A stretch of 64,000 nt of DNA from Promethearchaeota archaeon (GCA_016840165.1 JAEOSU010000051.1:186001-250000); one strand, 5' to 3'; positions 30,525 through 40,563 are shown, numbered from the stretch's first letter. A program made the numbers and translations. Notes: generated by a model not told the origin, from the letters alone.

Positions 30525-31334
30525 TTACTTTTTAATGAATATGAAACCCAAGTTCATTCCATTGTGAAGCTTGTGATGTTTAGCATCAATTTTCATTAAT
30601 TTAGAAAGTACTTTTACCACAATTTTCCATAATAACATGAAAAAGAGGTTGGATTGATATCTATGGCGCAAATTTATTAATTTTTGTTCGGTTTTCTTTG
30701 GATTAAGCGTTTGTAAGAACACAAACTTCATTAACTTTCCATATACATTGAAATATCTGATACATATAAGATGATATTTCTTAAATAGCTCAATTAATTG
30801 ATCAATTTCATATCTTCGATGGTGCCCAATGAGTTGATCTTGAATAGTATAATAGTCCATTCTATGAGGTACAGTGATTATACATATCCCATCTTTTTTT
30901 AAAACCCTACTGATTTCCGCTATAGCTATCTCATCACTCTTTATATGTTCTAATGTATCTAAAGAGCACACAATATCAAATTTTTCATTAAGGTAAGGCA
31001 GATTTCCAATATCCCCGCATAGCGGATTAATGGAGTTAACACCAACTTTATTTTTTGTATATATTTCTGAATTAGATGTGTACTGAGTTAATGGTATTTC
31101 AGATATGTCTAAAAACGACTTATTTTTTACGTTCTCTAAACTATATAAAAAAGAATTACCCGAACATCCCAAATCAAGACCATTATTATATTTTTGGAAT
31201 CTATTTAAATTATTTAAGATAATATCAAACTTACATTTAATTCCAGGCGATATTTCGTATTCTAATAATGATCGAGAAGAAAAATTAGTATGGGCATCAT
31301 AAAACAACTTTGAATTCAAAGCAAATAACTCCAT
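30525..31334 (-). CDS. Class I SAM-dependent methyltransferase
   Basis: 270 residues from ATG 31334; a TTG at 31394 would add 20 residues of hydrophobic Lys/Ile-rich sequence that looks untranslated. Motif I is GLDLGCSGN, motif II region FDIVCSLDTLEHI and motif III LKKDGICIITVPHR, matching the Methyltransf_11 group. It resembles small-molecule or glycan-tailoring enzymes; the C-terminus is basic and hydrophobic. Substrate is unknown. Confidence 0.78.
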   Translation of the reverse strand: MELFALNSKLFYDAHTNFSSRSLLEYEISPGIKCKFDIILNNLNRFQKYNNGLDLGCSGNSFLYSLENVKNKSFLDISEIPLTQYTSNSEIYTKNKVGVNSINPLCGDIGNLPYLNEKFDIVCSLDTLEHIKSDEIAIAEISRVLKKDGICIITVPHRMDYYTIQDQLIGHHRRYEIDQLIELFKKYHLICIRYFNVYGKLMKFVFLQTLNPKKTEQKLINLRHRYQSNLFFMLLWKIVVKVLSKLMKIDAKHHKLHNGMNLGFIFIKK

Positions 31335-31547
31335 TTTCACTTTTTCTTCAAATATTATGAAAAAAATTTTATTTTTTTCTATACTCTCAATCAATTAAAA
31401 AAAGTAATTTTGAAATAAATAATTACTTAGCAATTATAGATTTTAATAAAACGCAAATTCAGTATCATTTTTAAACAATCTATTTTTTTAATTAAATTAA
31501 GGCATAGTTAGATCATGTGCCATTCAAACAATAAAAATTGTTTAATA

Positions 31548-31964
31548 ATGCCAATTAACCAAATTTCTGTATTTCTCCCAAATAAGCCGGGGCAATTAGC
31601 TAATTTCTTCGAAATGTTAATGGATAAAAAAATATACATTAGATCGCTTACTGTCGCAGAAACAGAAGAGTATGGCTTATTATTATTATTAGTTGATCAA
31701 TTCAAAGATTGTATTTCGTTATTGGATGAACGCGATCATCTCTATTCAATTACAGAAGTAGTTGCAGTTCGATTATCTGATAATATCGCTGGTCTCTATG
31801 AGGTTGCAAAAACTCTTGGTAAACATGAGATTAATATCGATTATCTCTATACCAGTCTTATTGATGATAACCCATTAGTTATCTTAAAATTGAGCGATAA
31901 TGAAAATGGGACAGAAGTACTTAAGGAAGAAGGATTTGTGGTAATTGAAAATCTAGATAGATAG
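31548..31964 (+). CDS. Tandem ACT-domain amino-acid sensor protein
   Basis: 138 residues from ATG 31548, with two ACT domains. The first starts NQISVFLPNKPGQLANFFEML; the second lies around LSDNIAGLYEVAKTLGKHEI. ATG 31515 is possible but gives an 11-residue tail that family members lack. Such proteins sit beside indolepyruvate oxidoreductase and acyl-CoA synthetase genes in other archaea and are thought to sense amino acids. Here it converges with the acyl-CoA synthetase gene, overlapping it by 12 bp. A regulatory role in aromatic amino-acid fermentation is inferred. Confidence 0.78.
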   Translation: MPINQISVFLPNKPGQLANFFEMLMDKKIYIRSLTVAETEEYGLLLLLVDQFKDCISLLDERDHLYSITEVVAVRLSDNIAGLYEVAKTLGKHEINIDYLYTSLIDDNPLVILKLSDNENGTEVLKEEGFVVIENLDR

Positions 31965-33344
31965 ATTTTTATCTGCCTTTTTGATAAGTTTTGCTCTCTC
32001 AATTAATATTTTGACCGCATACGCAGCCTCATCAGGAGTATAAAATATAGGTGCTTTTTCTTTTTTTGCTAATTGATTTATATTTTTAAAACTTTCTCCA
32101 AAAAATATTAATGGAATTAAAGGCTTTTTCCTTCCAGTATCATTCCACGCCTTAACTATACCTCGATAATGTTCATCAGAAACCATTTCTAAAAATGGGG
32201 GAATAACTACACAAGCAACTACGATATCTAATGAATCTTCTTCGAGCATTAATTTTGTTATATTATAATATTGATCTTCACCAGCAACCCCTATCATATC
32301 TAGAGGATTTACTAATTTTACCAATGGGATTAAAAACTTCTTCATCTTATCCTTGAGTTCATTTGTAAAGGACGCTAAACTTAAATTATATTCTTCTATT
32401 TTGTCACTAAAAAGAACTGAACTCCCCCCACTATTTGTTAAAACTCCGATATGCGACCCGTGGGGAATAGGTAGAATGGAAAAAGCTTTAAGGGCGGTTA
32501 TGAAATCAGTAGAATTTTCACATAAAAGTGCTCCTGTCTGGTTTATAGCCACTTTAAGTATTTTATAATTAGATGCTATTGAACCTGTATGGCTACTAGC
32601 AGCTTTCATACCTATAGAAGTTCTACCTCCCTTTAAAAGGATTAGAGGTTTATGTTGGACTATTTCTCTCAATTTATTGAAAAAGTTTCTACCATGTTTT
32701 ATGGTCTCCATGTATATCCCAATAATTTTCGAATTCATATCACGACTAAAAAATTCTAAAACATCCACGAATGATACATCAATATTATTTCCAATATTGG
32801 CAAATTTTGATATACCTAAACCCTCTTGTTCTAATGCATAAAAAGTTGCGCAACCAAATGAACCAGATTGGCTAATTATGCTAATATTTCCCAGTGGTGC
32901 AGTTTGAATAAAAGAAGCATTTAGACTTAAATCAATATTTTGAATTCCCACACAATTTGGCCCCATCACACGGATTCCTGCCTCTTTACACTTTCTTGTG
33001 ATGATTTCCTCCTCCTTTCGTCCTTCGTCATTAATTTCACTGAATCCTGCCGTTATAATTATTATTCCCTTTACACGCTTCTTAATACAATCATCGATCA
33101 CGGATTGGACTATCCTCGCAGGGACCAAAATAATTGCGATATCTATTGCTTGAGGAACGTCCAATATCGAAGAATAACATTTTATTCCTAAAATTTCTTT
33201 TCTATTCTGAGAGATTAAGAAAAGGTCGATATTAGGATGTTTATTTTTAAGAATATTTAAAGTGACCGCATTACCAAATTTTTTTGGGTTTGCAGTTGCA
33301 CCAATTACAGCAATCGATTTGGGATAAAAAAAATAATCAATCAT
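31953..33344 (-). CDS. ADP-forming acyl-CoA synthetase, alpha-type protein
   Basis: 463 residues from ATG 33344, 4 bp after the iorA stop. A longer frame to 33410 would overlap iorA and add sequence unlike the family. CoA-binding domain starts YPKSIAVIGATANPKKFG. Catalytic H252 is in SHTGS. In fermenting archaea this enzyme takes the aryl- or acyl-CoA made by IorAB, or acetyl-CoA, and makes ATP. The ATP-grasp beta subunit is not in the window. Being directly downstream of IorA supports coupling of 2-oxo-acid oxidation to ATP gain. Confidence 0.86.
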   Translation of the reverse strand: MIDYFFYPKSIAVIGATANPKKFGNAVTLNILKNKHPNIDLFLISQNRKEILGIKCYSSILDVPQAIDIAIILVPARIVQSVIDDCIKKRVKGIIIITAGFSEINDEGRKEEEIITRKCKEAGIRVMGPNCVGIQNIDLSLNASFIQTAPLGNISIISQSGSFGCATFYALEQEGLGISKFANIGNNIDVSFVDVLEFFSRDMNSKIIGIYMETIKHGRNFFNKLREIVQHKPLILLKGGRTSIGMKAASSHTGSIASNYKILKVAINQTGALLCENSTDFITALKAFSILPIPHGSHIGVLTNSGGSSVLFSDKIEEYNLSLASFTNELKDKMKKFLIPLVKLVNPLDMIGVAGEDQYYNITKLMLEEDSLDIVVACVVIPPFLEMVSDEHYRGIVKAWNDTGRKKPLIPLIFFGESFKNINQLAKKEKAPIFYTPDEAAYAVKILIERAKLIKKADKNLSI

Positions 33345-33348
33345 AATT

Positions 33349-35253
33349 TTATTCTGACTCCTTATAAATTGCAGAACTAGGACATACTTCGATACATGTT
33401 TCACAACCACGACAAGTCGATTGATCTATAAAAGCTTTTTTATTCTTATCATCAAACATAATAGCCGGACACCCAAATTGGTTAACACAGATAAGACAGC
33501 CAATACACTCTTCTGGATCAACCTTTACAATTGGAGGTGTTATTTGTCTTTTACGGAGTTCATTAACCTCGAGTAATGAACATATATGACGTGAGATAAA
33601 AACTCTGACTCCTTTCGCATTCACAGCCTCCTCTAACTTTTTAATCATTAATGGAATATCATTAGAATCTTCAACCCATATATTTTCAGATTTGACCCCA
33701 CATCCTTTGACTAAATCTTCAAGAATAACCCTAGTACCCGGCTCTTTTGTAATTTTTATTCCCGTACCTGGGTTGTCCTGAAATCCAGTCATCGATGTGG
33801 AGCGATTGTCTAATATGATCACCAACATATCATTTTGATTATAAACAGCATTAATTAATCCTGGAATTCCTGAATGAAAAAAAGTAGAATCTCCTAAAAT
33901 TGCCAGAACAGGATTTTCTTTTGGTTGAACTTTCGAAATTCCATTTGCTAACCCGATTGATCCCCCCATACAAATTTCTGTATCTAAGCCTTCTAATGGT
34001 TTATAAACCGCCAGTGTGTAGCATCCGATATCTGAGGAGTTAACAAATTTCGTTTTCATTTTCTTTTCGACTTTCTTCAATGCATAAAATGTAGCACGAT
34101 GACTACATCCAGGGCATAATATAGGTAATCGAGGAGGAATGATAATCATATCTTCAGGAACAGTTTGTTTTTCAAAATCCAAGTCTATAAATCGAGCAAG
34201 AATATCTAAATACAATTCTGCTGGAAATTCTCCATTTTGAGGGAAATAATCTTTTCCATGGATTACAACCTCTTTGGATAGTCCCTCTTCATATGCTATT
34301 TGCTTTAAGATATTCTCTAAAAAGGGTTCTAATTCCTCCAACACTAAAATTTCATCTACATTTTTGAAAAATTCCTTTATAAGTTTTTTTGGTGGGGGAT
34401 AGACTAGCCCTAACTTCAATATTGATACTTTATCTATGAGATTAAAGTAATTTAACGTGTCAATCAAATGTGCATGAGGAACTCCTGCGGCTACGAACCC
34501 ATATCTAACTCCTTTGATCCTTTCTTTGGATATTGTGAGTTTATTAAACGGAAACTGATCCGCAAATTCAGTAATATCTTCAAGACGTTCCAAAAGCCGA
34601 ACTCTTAAAACTCGTGAATGAGAAGGAAGGCAAACCCATCTTGATCGATCCCAATCAAAACTATATTCTCGATTTATCTTAGTGATTTCTCCTAAGACAA
34701 CATCACCTCTACCATGATTAAGGCGGGTGGTTGTTCGAAATAATACAAGGGTTTGAAACTGTTCTGAAAATTCGAATGCATATTTAATCATATCCTTCGC
34801 TTCTTGAGGGGTTGATGGTTCAAATACGGGAACAAGAGCGTGTAATCCAAAATACCTATTATCTTGTTCATTTTGGGAAGAAAAACAGTTTGGATCATCA
34901 GCAGAAATTAAAACCATTCCACCTCTTGCTCCTGCATAGCAAGCCGTCATAAATGCATCGGACGCTACATTAACCCCAACATGCTTCATGCACGCAACTG
35001 ATCGAACATTTGACATTGAACCTCCATATGCAACTTCAAATCCTACTTTTTCATTTATACTCCATTCAAGTTTGAGATGTGGGTGAAAATTGGCCATCTC
35101 GGCTAATGTAGCCATAATTTCAGATGATGGAGTACCGGGATAACCTGCTGCAATTATCACTCCTGCTTCCAAAATACCTCTAGCTAGAGCTTCATTTCCC
35201 ATTAAAATTATTCTTTCTCCAGGAGAGTCATCAACGAATTTTGGATTACTCAT
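33349..35253 (-). CDS. iorA: Indolepyruvate:ferredoxin oxidoreductase, alpha subunit
   Basis: 634 residues. The N-terminal pyrimidine-binding half has GYPGTPSSEI; the TPP-pyrophosphate half has GDSTFFHSGIPGL and ILDNRSTSMTGFQ. Two C-terminal [4Fe-4S] sites follow (CIGCLIC...CP, CRGCETCIEVCP). It oxidises aryl-2-oxo acids such as indolepyruvate to aryl-acyl-CoA, reducing ferredoxin. ATG 35253 overlaps the iorB stop by 8 bases (ATGAGTAA), so coupled translation fixes the start. An upstream frame to 35286 is rejected for that reason. Confidence 0.94.
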   Translation of the reverse strand: MSNPKFVDDSPGERIILMGNEALARGILEAGVIIAAGYPGTPSSEIMATLAEMANFHPHLKLEWSINEKVGFEVAYGGSMSNVRSVACMKHVGVNVASDAFMTACYAGARGGMVLISADDPNCFSSQNEQDNRYFGLHALVPVFEPSTPQEAKDMIKYAFEFSEQFQTLVLFRTTTRLNHGRGDVVLGEITKINREYSFDWDRSRWVCLPSHSRVLRVRLLERLEDITEFADQFPFNKLTISKERIKGVRYGFVAAGVPHAHLIDTLNYFNLIDKVSILKLGLVYPPPKKLIKEFFKNVDEILVLEELEPFLENILKQIAYEEGLSKEVVIHGKDYFPQNGEFPAELYLDILARFIDLDFEKQTVPEDMIIIPPRLPILCPGCSHRATFYALKKVEKKMKTKFVNSSDIGCYTLAVYKPLEGLDTEICMGGSIGLANGISKVQPKENPVLAILGDSTFFHSGIPGLINAVYNQNDMLVIILDNRSTSMTGFQDNPGTGIKITKEPGTRVILEDLVKGCGVKSENIWVEDSNDIPLMIKKLEEAVNAKGVRVFISRHICSLLEVNELRKRQITPPIVKVDPEECIGCLICVNQFGCPAIMFDDKNKKAFIDQSTCRGCETCIEVCPSSAIYKESE

Positions 35254-35866
35254 TTTCTTTACCTCTAATTGTTTTTCCCTTTTCAATTCCTAATTCAAAA
35301 GCAGTTTTGTTTATATCCATAGTCTTTTTAGGAATAAATTTCATTATAGAGTCAAAAATTGTGTCTTTTTTAATGGGAATTTGATTGATGCCAACTAAAA
35401 CTCCTAGCATAACCACATTCATGGTTCTTTGATTCCCTGCTTTGAGGGCGAGATCATCGGCAGGGATGAGGTATACATTCTCTGAAACATTAGCTAGGAA
35501 CTCATGTATTTGACTAATAGTTGGATATTCAAGTCCTTGTTGATGGATCATCGGGGGAATAATAAGTTTATCATTAACTATAAAGTTAGTTTGTGGTCCA
35601 GCGTAATTGAAGTTTCTTACTGCTTCACTTGCCTCAAATGCTAATATAACATCCGCTTTACCTCTAGGGATTAATGGACCCTCAATTAAAGTTCCAAAAC
35701 GTAAATAAGAGGCAACACTTCCACCTCTCTGTGCCATCCCATGAGTCTCTGCGGTTCTAACCTTATATCCTTCTCGTAAAGCCGCCCATGAAAGAATCTG
35801 AATTGCTCTAATTACTCCTTGACCGCCTACTCCTACGTTAAGTAAATTATAATTTATTATCTCCAT
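35246..35866 (-). CDS. iorB: Indolepyruvate:ferredoxin oxidoreductase, beta subunit
   Basis: 206 residues, the gamma-type pyruvate-oxidoreductase fold. NVGVGGQGVIRAIQIL near 8-23, AETHGMAQRGGSVASYLR and LIPRGKADVILAFE are family signatures. It partners IorA in amino-acid fermentation. It is first gene in the iorB-iorA-acyl-CoA synthetase transcript. No signal peptide; cytoplasmic. Confidence 0.94.
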   Translation of the reverse strand: MEIINYNLLNVGVGGQGVIRAIQILSWAALREGYKVRTAETHGMAQRGGSVASYLRFGTLIEGPLIPRGKADVILAFEASEAVRNFNYAGPQTNFIVNDKLIIPPMIHQQGLEYPTISQIHEFLANVSENVYLIPADDLALKAGNQRTMNVVMLGVLVGINQIPIKKDTIFDSIMKFIPKKTMDINKTAFELGIEKGKTIRGKENE

Positions 35867-36161
35867 AAGGAATCATTTTAAGAATACTCGTTTAAAATAT
35901 TCTTACTATTTTTTAATAATCTCCAAAATTTAATTATATTTTTCGTTATCTAGTATAATGGGAATATAATGGGATCAATCCCATCAATAATTATTTTGGA
36001 AATCTCAATTCTGAAGATTTGCTCTTGAATATTTATATAAAACGTTTATATTTTATGATAATTAAGCAAGAGAAGATATTAAAGAAAATTTACAAAAATC
36101 CAAGTAAAAAAACTTTTATTAGAGCTTTATTTTTCTGATTCATAATTTTAGTTTAGGAAAA

Positions 36162-37700
36162 ATGAAAATGAAAATCGCTATTATTGGATCTGGTTTGGCA
36201 GGTCTTACAGCAGCAGCATATTTAGTGAGAGAAGGTTATGATGTAGAGATCTATGAGCAATTTGAAGAAATAGGAGGAGTCACAGCAACGATTCATAAAG
36301 AGGGTTATTCTTGGGATATAGGACCCTTACTTTTGGAAGGTTTTGCTCCTCATGAGAAGTTTGGAAAAATTCTTTCAGAATTAGGATTAACAGACAAAAT
36401 TGAATTTATCAATGATGATAGAGGCCAATCATTCCCAGATTTCCAAGTATGGAGACCAAAAGAATATGAGGGTCCTTATTGGAGACGGGAGTTTTTTAAG
36501 AAATTATTTCCATCAGAAAGTGTTGGTCTGGACAAATACTATGAATTCTATGATCATATGATGGCGATTATGTATTTAGGAAATCAATTACCCTTTGCTA
36601 AAGGTTTAAAGGCTTTCATATTAAAAGTAAAAATACTAGTTAAATTTATGAAAGTACGGAAATTTAAGGATTGGAGTGCTGCTCAAGTAACTGATTATTT
36701 CTTTAAAGAACAAAAATTAAAAGCAGTATACCTAGGAATCTTAGCAGATATGGTGGTAAGACCAAGCCAATTTTTTGGATTAGGTGTTCCAGCGTTTAAT
36801 GTAGAAACAGCTTTTGATAAAAGAATTCCAATACAAACTAATTATGGGAAATTACCTACTTATCATTACATCCAAAATGGTTGTGAGCAATTAGTTAAAG
36901 CATTAGCGGATTTTGTTACATCTAAAGGAGGGAAAATCTATACAAGTAGTAAGGTAACAAAAATAATTATAGAAAATAATCAAGCTAAAGGTATGATGCT
37001 TGAAAATAGCGAAATTATTGAATCTGATTTAATCTTAGCTAGTGGTGGGGTTCTAAATACTTTTTATAACCTTATAGGTCAGGAATATCTCCCTAATGAA
37101 CTTATATCTCTCATTGAGAACTTAGAGTACATGGAATCTGTATTTTTTGTTAATATAGGAATAGATTTTGATCCCTCCTCCCATCAAAGAAAAGCATTAT
37201 GTTATTATTATGGAACTTACGATATTGAAGGGGCAATAGATAATTGTATTTCAGGAAAATATCATGAAGGGAAAGATGGATTCTTAATATATATTCCTTC
37301 CATGCATTCCCCTGAAATGGCACCTCATGGGAATCATGCTGTAACAATATATACCATTGCACCCCATAAATTAGATGAAGGAGATTGGGCACAAAAAGGA
37401 GAAGATTTTGCAGAAAAATTATTAATAGAAGCTGAAAAGTACATTCCTGGATTGAGAGAGCATATTCAGACCAAAATCATCCTCACTCCTGATGATTTTA
37501 AATCTAGAATTAACGTAATTCGCCATAGTTTTGGAGGATTAGCGCCAATTATTGGACAAACAGGTCCCTCGCATCGAACTCCGATTGAAAAATTATGGTA
37601 TATAGGAGCATACAGTGAATCTGGAGGCGGAGTAGCGGGAACAGCTCTTGGAGCTCGAAATGTAGCAAAGATGATTTTAAGAGAGACTCAAAATAAGTAA
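36162..37700 (+). CDS. CrtI/phytoene-desaturase-like FAD-dependent oxidoreductase
   Basis: 512 residues. The N-terminal dinucleotide motif is IIGSGLAGLTAAAYL, followed by YEQFEEIGG with the acid at the second strand end. The C-terminus carries the second FAD segment LWYIGAYSESGGGVAGTALGAR. The family includes phytoene desaturases, carotenoid isomerases and geranylgeranyl reductase-like enzymes acting on isoprenoids. No other carotenoid gene is near, so the substrate may be a lipid or prenyl chain. ATG 36168 is an equal alternative start. Confidence 0.85.
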   Translation: MKMKIAIIGSGLAGLTAAAYLVREGYDVEIYEQFEEIGGVTATIHKEGYSWDIGPLLLEGFAPHEKFGKILSELGLTDKIEFINDDRGQSFPDFQVWRPKEYEGPYWRREFFKKLFPSESVGLDKYYEFYDHMMAIMYLGNQLPFAKGLKAFILKVKILVKFMKVRKFKDWSAAQVTDYFFKEQKLKAVYLGILADMVVRPSQFFGLGVPAFNVETAFDKRIPIQTNYGKLPTYHYIQNGCEQLVKALADFVTSKGGKIYTSSKVTKIIIENNQAKGMMLENSEIIESDLILASGGVLNTFYNLIGQEYLPNELISLIENLEYMESVFFVNIGIDFDPSSHQRKALCYYYGTYDIEGAIDNCISGKYHEGKDGFLIYIPSMHSPEMAPHGNHAVTIYTIAPHKLDEGDWAQKGEDFAEKLLIEAEKYIPGLREHIQTKIILTPDDFKSRINVIRHSFGGLAPIIGQTGPSHRTPIEKLWYIGAYSESGGGVAGTALGARNVAKMILRETQNK

Positions 37701-38428
37701 GTATAGCTATAAAACAAAAGATTTAACCCAACACATCGATTTATTCATTATTTTTCTTAATAATTTAAGCAAGGGTTTTTCACAAACTATTTTAAGAAAA
37801 ATTGTTAAATTTTCAATTCATATCATACATATATTTTAACGAAAGCGAGTTTCAATCAAGAAAAATTGATGATCATTGCTTATTAAGATCTTAATAAATT
37901 CTTACTTGAGGGTGATTTGTAACTATTCTATTCAAAATTTATTCAAAATTTGGGATAATATGCTTCAACAAAATGACAATATGTCCCATGAATTCTGAGA
38001 AAAATTTTTATTTTCAATTAAAATTATGAGCCAACGTAGCTTTTATTTTTTAATACTTGCTTATAATGGAAAATAAAAAAAGAAGGAACATCAAACCAGA
38101 TATTAGCATTCTAATATATTGAATATTCAAATCAAACGGTTATTAAATTGACGAAACATTTTTATAGGTGGAATAACATATTATGGATTAGAAAATTTCG
38201 ATTTTCGTTTTGTAGTGGAATGTTTTTTTTTAGCCCATAATTTATTCCTCCACGAATTTTTTGGACTCAAAATCTAATACATTCCATTACTTTTTTCTTT
38301 TTTCCGCTTTAGGACTTTTTTTTTTGAATAAATTTGTTTTTGAAATAAAGAGGTATTACTGGGAATGAATTAAATATGAGAAGAAGAATATTATTTGGTA
38401 AAAGTAAGAGAAATGATTAATAAAAGTT
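37701..38428. other. Long intergenic region containing a candidate structured RNA
   Basis: The longest gap in the window, between the CrtI-like gene and the convergent etfA. No convincing ORF, tRNA or repeat array was seen in 37701-38160. Inverted repeats in 38168-38290 are listed separately. Confidence 0.6.
38168..38303 (+). ncRNA. Candidate structured noncoding RNA with interleaved stems
   Basis: Three pairings are visible. GTGGA 38168-38172 pairs with TCCAC 38249-38253, and ATTATGG 38180-38186 with CCATAAT 38235-38241, forming one interrupted stem. A hairpin with a 6-bp stem and TTCG loop lies at 38191-38206. An 11-bp stem, 38212-38222 with 38280-38290, has one G.U pair on the + strand that would be a C.A mismatch on the other strand, favouring + transcription. 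The third stem interleaves with the first, so it would need a pseudoknot or alternative folds. A T-rich run at 38291-38303 could end the transcript. No known RNA family was recognised. Confidence 0.35.
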
Positions 38429-39628
38429 CTATTCTTCTTCTTCTTTAACTTTTTTAATTTCATCAATAAGTACGGGAATTACTTTATGAAGATCGCCAAC
38501 GATACCATAATGAGCAACACTAAAAATCGGAGCATTTGGATCCTTGTTAATCGCTACTATAATTTCTGAATTTTCCATTCCAACTAAATGTTGAATCGCC
38601 CCTGAGATGCCACAAGCAACATATAACTTGGGAGTAACGGTCTTTCCAGTTTGTCCTACTTGTCTATCTTGATCTAACCAATTTAACTCAATAGTAACTC
38701 GCGAACCTCCCATTTCAGCTCCTAAGACTTCTGCCAATTCTTCAATAAGCTTAAAATTTTCTTTTGATCCAACCCCTCTTCCTCCTGCTACTATAATTTC
38801 AGCATCTTCGAGATTAATTTTTTCCTTCTGTTTCTTTACAATCTTTAAGATTTTCGTTACCGAATCTTTCTCTTCGAATTTTTTTATAATTGTTGTAATT
38901 TTAGGCTTCTTCTTTGCTATCTTATTTGCTTTAAATATTCCTGGACGTACGGTAGCCATCTGGGGTCGACTTGTAGGGGTTCTTATTGTCGCCATAATAT
39001 TTCCACCAAACGTAGGACGGGTTTGAAGCAAATTTTTTGTATCTTCTTCAATTTCTAATCCAGTACAATCTGCAGTTAATCCAGCATTCAGTTTTTTTGC
39101 AATTCGGGGTGCAAAATCCCTTCCCGTCGGCGTTGCTCCAATCAGTATAACTTCAGGTTTGCGATCCTCAATTATTTCAGATAGAGCTTTTACATACAAG
39201 TCTGAATAGTAATTCTTTAATAGCTTTGATTTAATATAGATGACTTCATCCACGCCGTAGTCACCAAAAGTCTCTAAAACCTCTTCAAAGTCATCTCCAA
39301 GAATTACTACTGTCAAAGACACATTTAATTCATTAGCAAGCTCTCTACCTTTCGTTAATAACTGATACACCACATTATGGATATTTTCTTGAAAATGTTC
39401 CGCAATAACCCACACTCCTTTGAATAAGGTTTTATCGATCTTGTCAATATACTCTTCCCGTTCTAAAGTGATTGCTTCTACTGGACATGCATCAACACAA
39501 GCTCCACATAATGTACAATCTCCAGTTATAACTGCAACATTTTCTATAAGTTCGATTCCGCCAAAAGGACAACTTGCGACACAACTTCCACAACCTGTGC
39601 ATAACTCATCATCTATGATAATACTCAT
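38429..39628 (-). CDS. etfA: Electron transfer flavoprotein alpha subunit with N-terminal 2x[4Fe-4S] domain
   Basis: 399 residues. A ferredoxin domain (Cys 10, 13, 16, 20 and 38, 41, 44, 48) precedes the EtfA domains. The C-terminal FAD region has GGRGVGSKENF and RQVGQTGKTVTPKLYVACGISGAIQH. Ferredoxin-fused EtfA is known from electron-bifurcating acyl-CoA and caffeyl-CoA reductase systems. The gene follows etfB by 13 bp, with a GAGG Shine-Dalgarno element overlapping the etfB stop. It probably links acyl-CoA oxidation or reduction to ferredoxin and NAD (inference). Confidence 0.93.
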   Translation of the reverse strand: MSIIIDDELCTGCGSCVASCPFGGIELIENVAVITGDCTLCGACVDACPVEAITLEREEYIDKIDKTLFKGVWVIAEHFQENIHNVVYQLLTKGRELANELNVSLTVVILGDDFEEVLETFGDYGVDEVIYIKSKLLKNYYSDLYVKALSEIIEDRKPEVILIGATPTGRDFAPRIAKKLNAGLTADCTGLEIEEDTKNLLQTRPTFGGNIMATIRTPTSRPQMATVRPGIFKANKIAKKKPKITTIIKKFEEKDSVTKILKIVKKQKEKINLEDAEIIVAGGRGVGSKENFKLIEELAEVLGAEMGGSRVTIELNWLDQDRQVGQTGKTVTPKLYVACGISGAIQHLVGMENSEIIVAINKDPNAPIFSVAHYGIVGDLHKVIPVLIDEIKKVKEEEE

Positions 39629-39641
39629 TCTCTTTAACCTC

Positions 39642-40460
39642 TCATATGATCTTATCTTCCTTCAGGTTATCACATAAGCTCTGAGACATCTCTTCTATTG
39701 TTCCTTCAAGCTTGATATGTTCTCCTTTACGTTGAGGAACAAAAATCCGCCATACTTCAGTTTGAGAACCGTTTAACCCTAATTCTTTACTGTCTACTTC
39801 TAAATCTTCTGCAGTTAAGGGAATCACCTTTTTTTTCGAATAAGCATCAACAGTACCTTTCATACTAGGGTTTCTTGGTTTATTTATTTCCTTAAGTACT
39901 GAAATTAAAGCAGGTAATTTCGTTTCGATAATTACAACTTCTTCTGCTCTGAATGCCCGTTCGACTTGGATTTTATCTTTTCCCTTCATTTCGAATTTTA
40001 ATACATAGGTAATTTGGGGAATATTTAATTCTTCTGCAAGTTCTGGTCCCACTTGTGCAGTGTCGCCATCAATGGCTTGAGTACCACAGATAACAAGATA
40101 ATCCTCCTTTTCCTGTGATTCTTCTAACAGTTTTTTTATTCCCAAAGCGAGAGTATGTGAAGTGGCTAAAGTATCAGCTCCCGCAAATGCTCTATCAGTT
40201 AGCAAATATGCGATATCAGCTCCCATTGCTAATGCTTCCCGCAAGGCTTTTTCGGCTTGAGGAGGCCCCATACTCAAAGCAATCACCTCTCCACCATACT
40301 TTTCTCGGAGGGAAACTGCCAATTCAATAGCATGTTTGTCGTGCGGATTTACAATCGAGGGAATTCCTTCTCTCACTAGCGTATTACTTTTTGGATCGAT
40401 TTTAACTTCAGAAACCCCGGGAACTTGCTTGATACACACAAAAATTTTCAAATTTACCAC
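39642..40460 (-). CDS. etfB: Electron transfer flavoprotein beta subunit
   Basis: 272 residues. VCIKQVPG near the N-terminus, GADTLATSHTLA and CGTQAIDGDTAQVGP are classic EtfB segments that bind FAD/AMP. It pairs with the ferredoxin-fused EtfA downstream and with the acyl-CoA dehydrogenase upstream (103 bp). The nucleotide-binding motif set resembles that of bifurcating Etf groups, which bind a second FAD here instead of AMP; that subgroup call is by eye only. Confidence 0.94.
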   Translation of the reverse strand: MVNLKIFVCIKQVPGVSEVKIDPKSNTLVREGIPSIVNPHDKHAIELAVSLREKYGGEVIALSMGPPQAEKALREALAMGADIAYLLTDRAFAGADTLATSHTLALGIKKLLEESQEKEDYLVICGTQAIDGDTAQVGPELAEELNIPQITYVLKFEMKGKDKIQVERAFRAEEVVIIETKLPALISVLKEINKPRNPSMKGTVDAYSKKKVIPLTAEDLEVDSKELGLNGSQTEVWRIFVPQRKGEHIKLEGTIEEMSQSLCDNLKEDKII

Positions 40461-40563
40461 ATAGCAGTAATTTTTTATTTGTATAAAATATTAAAACACT
40501 TTTAAACAATATATTTTTGTCTTTTGAAAGATTTTACAAAAGAATCAAATTTAAGCAATTGTA

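Noticed and set aside
33345..33410. N-terminal extension of the acyl-CoA synthetase into iorA
   Set aside because: ATG 33344 right after the iorA stop matches the family N-terminus; the extension lies over the iorA 3' end.
37855..37998. Possible C/D-box RNA (TGATGA near 37868, CTGA near 37996)
   Set aside because: The two boxes are about 130 bases apart, too far for an archaeal C/D RNA, and there are no clear internal boxes.
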